Assembly (NCBI RefSeq): GCF_003112435.1
Contig: NZ_BDOQ01000013.1
Span: forward strand, 1-64,000
Source: Novimethylophilus kurashikiensis
Lineage (GTDB): Bacteria; Pseudomonadota; Gammaproteobacteria; Burkholderiales; Methylophilaceae
Reading direction: 5' to 3'
Length of the DNA: 64,000 bases
This document shows positions 63,625 to 64,000 of the stretch, piece after piece. The notes beneath the pieces were generated by a model that made no database searches, was not told the DNA's origin, and saw only the letters and a program-made list of their open reading frames with translations. Every line of letters starts with the position of its first letter. Within the stretch, counting starts at the first letter, position 1. A program made the position numbers and the translations under genes.

Positions 63625-63915
63625 GTGACGCGGCTGGAACTTTTAAAAAACACTTATCAGCGAGCAGGCCTGGGACGAGTGGAGCGCGAGGGCTCGCAGA
63701 TCATCAATGAACTGGGCGAACTGATTGCAGACACCTACGAAGCCGAGCCTGCCGACATCGCCGAGTTTTTGGCGGCAGCGATCAATCTGATGCCGCATCT
63801 GATCGAGGTGGCGGAAATCGAGCAGGCCAATCTCAAGGATGAAACGCGTCCTGAGGTGATTGCCGCAGTGGGCGCGTTAAGTGCCGTGGACGTACAGCAC
63901 AAGGCGGTTGGGTGA
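63625..63915 (+). CDS. small hypothetical helical protein
   Basis: The 96-residue, acidic, mostly helical protein begins at a GTG preceded by a strong GGAAGGAGG site. Residues such as EGSQIINELGELIADTYEAE and IAEFLAAAINLMPHLIEV suggest amphipathic helices. There is no signal peptide or membrane segment. I do not recognise a family. Confidence 0.6.
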   Translation: MTRLELLKNTYQRAGLGRVEREGSQIINELGELIADTYEAEPADIAEFLAAAINLMPHLIEVAEIEQANLKDETRPEVIAAVGALSAVDVQHKAVG

Positions 63916-63926
63916 AGGGTGAAATA

Positions 63927-64000
63927 TCAGTTCCATGTGTCGAGTGCGGCGAGGATGGCCGGATAATCGTATTGGGCGACTAAGCCTTGCAGGCGCTCGC
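63927..64000 (-). CDS. C-terminal fragment of a probable signalling protein
   Basis: The last 24 codons of a gene entering from the right end in ERLQGLVAQYDYPAILAALD plus three residues. A terminal YDY-x2-A-x2-AL pattern is common at the end of multi-domain PAS/hybrid sensor or response-regulator proteins. The rest of the gene is outside the window, so the call is tentative. Confidence 0.45.
   Translation of the reverse strand, partial: ERLQGLVAQYDYPAILAALDTWN

Noticed and set aside
1-64000. tRNA, rRNA genes and CRISPR arrays
   Set aside because: Inspection of intergenic regions showed no cloverleaf-like tRNA, rRNA segment or regularly spaced direct repeats; a tRNAscan or covariance search was not possible here.

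Overview
The window looks like a chromosomal segment of a Gram-negative betaproteobacterium, most likely of the Nitrosomonadales type (relatives such as Sulfuricella, Gallionella, Sideroxydans or the methylotrophs). This is inferred from high GC, glnE, parE/parC, the alaA-hom-thrC order, a proteobacterial phosphoribulokinase (Calvin cycle capacity) and an exosortase-B exopolysaccharide locus arranged like the methanolan eps operon of Methylobacillus. No rRNA, tRNA or CRISPR array was recognised.

Positions 1-9.3 kb hold central metabolism: the start of an acetyl-CoA synthetase gene, glycogen phosphorylase, glnE, and a sigma-54 enhancer-binding regulator (AcoR type). The regulator is divergent from an acetaldehyde-type dehydrogenase with a near-perfect -24/-12 promoter. 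Positions 9.4-16.9 kb hold mostly small leftward genes: a membrane retropepsin-like protease, DUF202 and VOC proteins, phosphoribulokinase, an ADP-ribosylglycohydrolase, a BON protein, a thioesterase, a LOG protein, YggL and a KGG-repeat stress protein. Positions 17.1-20.3 kb hold a NarL-type two-component pair and a beta carbonic anhydrase.

At 20.7-21.9 kb a DUF4236 gene has the structure of a solitary integron gene cassette: its 5' box GTTATGC is matched by the complementary GCATAAC at the start of an attC-like stem-loop. Positions 22-33.8 kb are conserved housekeeping: topoisomerase IV (parE, parC), alaA-hom-thrC, a coupled FkbM methyltransferase and GT2 pair, and a stress protein.

Positions 33.9-62.2 kb are an exopolysaccharide region. 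Sugar-nucleotide supply comes from manC, gmd, fcl and galE. EpsD, EpsE, EpsF, EpsG, EpsH (exosortase) and EpsI handle export, chain length and envelope processing. Wzx and Wzy-like proteins handle flipping and polymerisation, and several glycosyltransferases, an acetyltransferase, two kinase-fold proteins and a beta-helix protein complete the set. The locus is interrupted at 37.1-41.0 kb by an accessory island. The island holds an integron with a nonsense-mutated intI, a recognisable first-cassette junction and two leftward cassettes (one intact attC), followed by a hipBA toxin-antitoxin operon with three palindromic operators exactly 50 bp apart. The right end holds a MarR regulator, two unrecognised small genes and the 3' end of a probable signalling protein.

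The most interesting signals are the two integron-type structures 16 kb apart with a dead integrase, the hipBA operator array, a gene whose start codon lies in a fourfold 15-bp tandem repeat, and two intergenic inverted-repeat elements.
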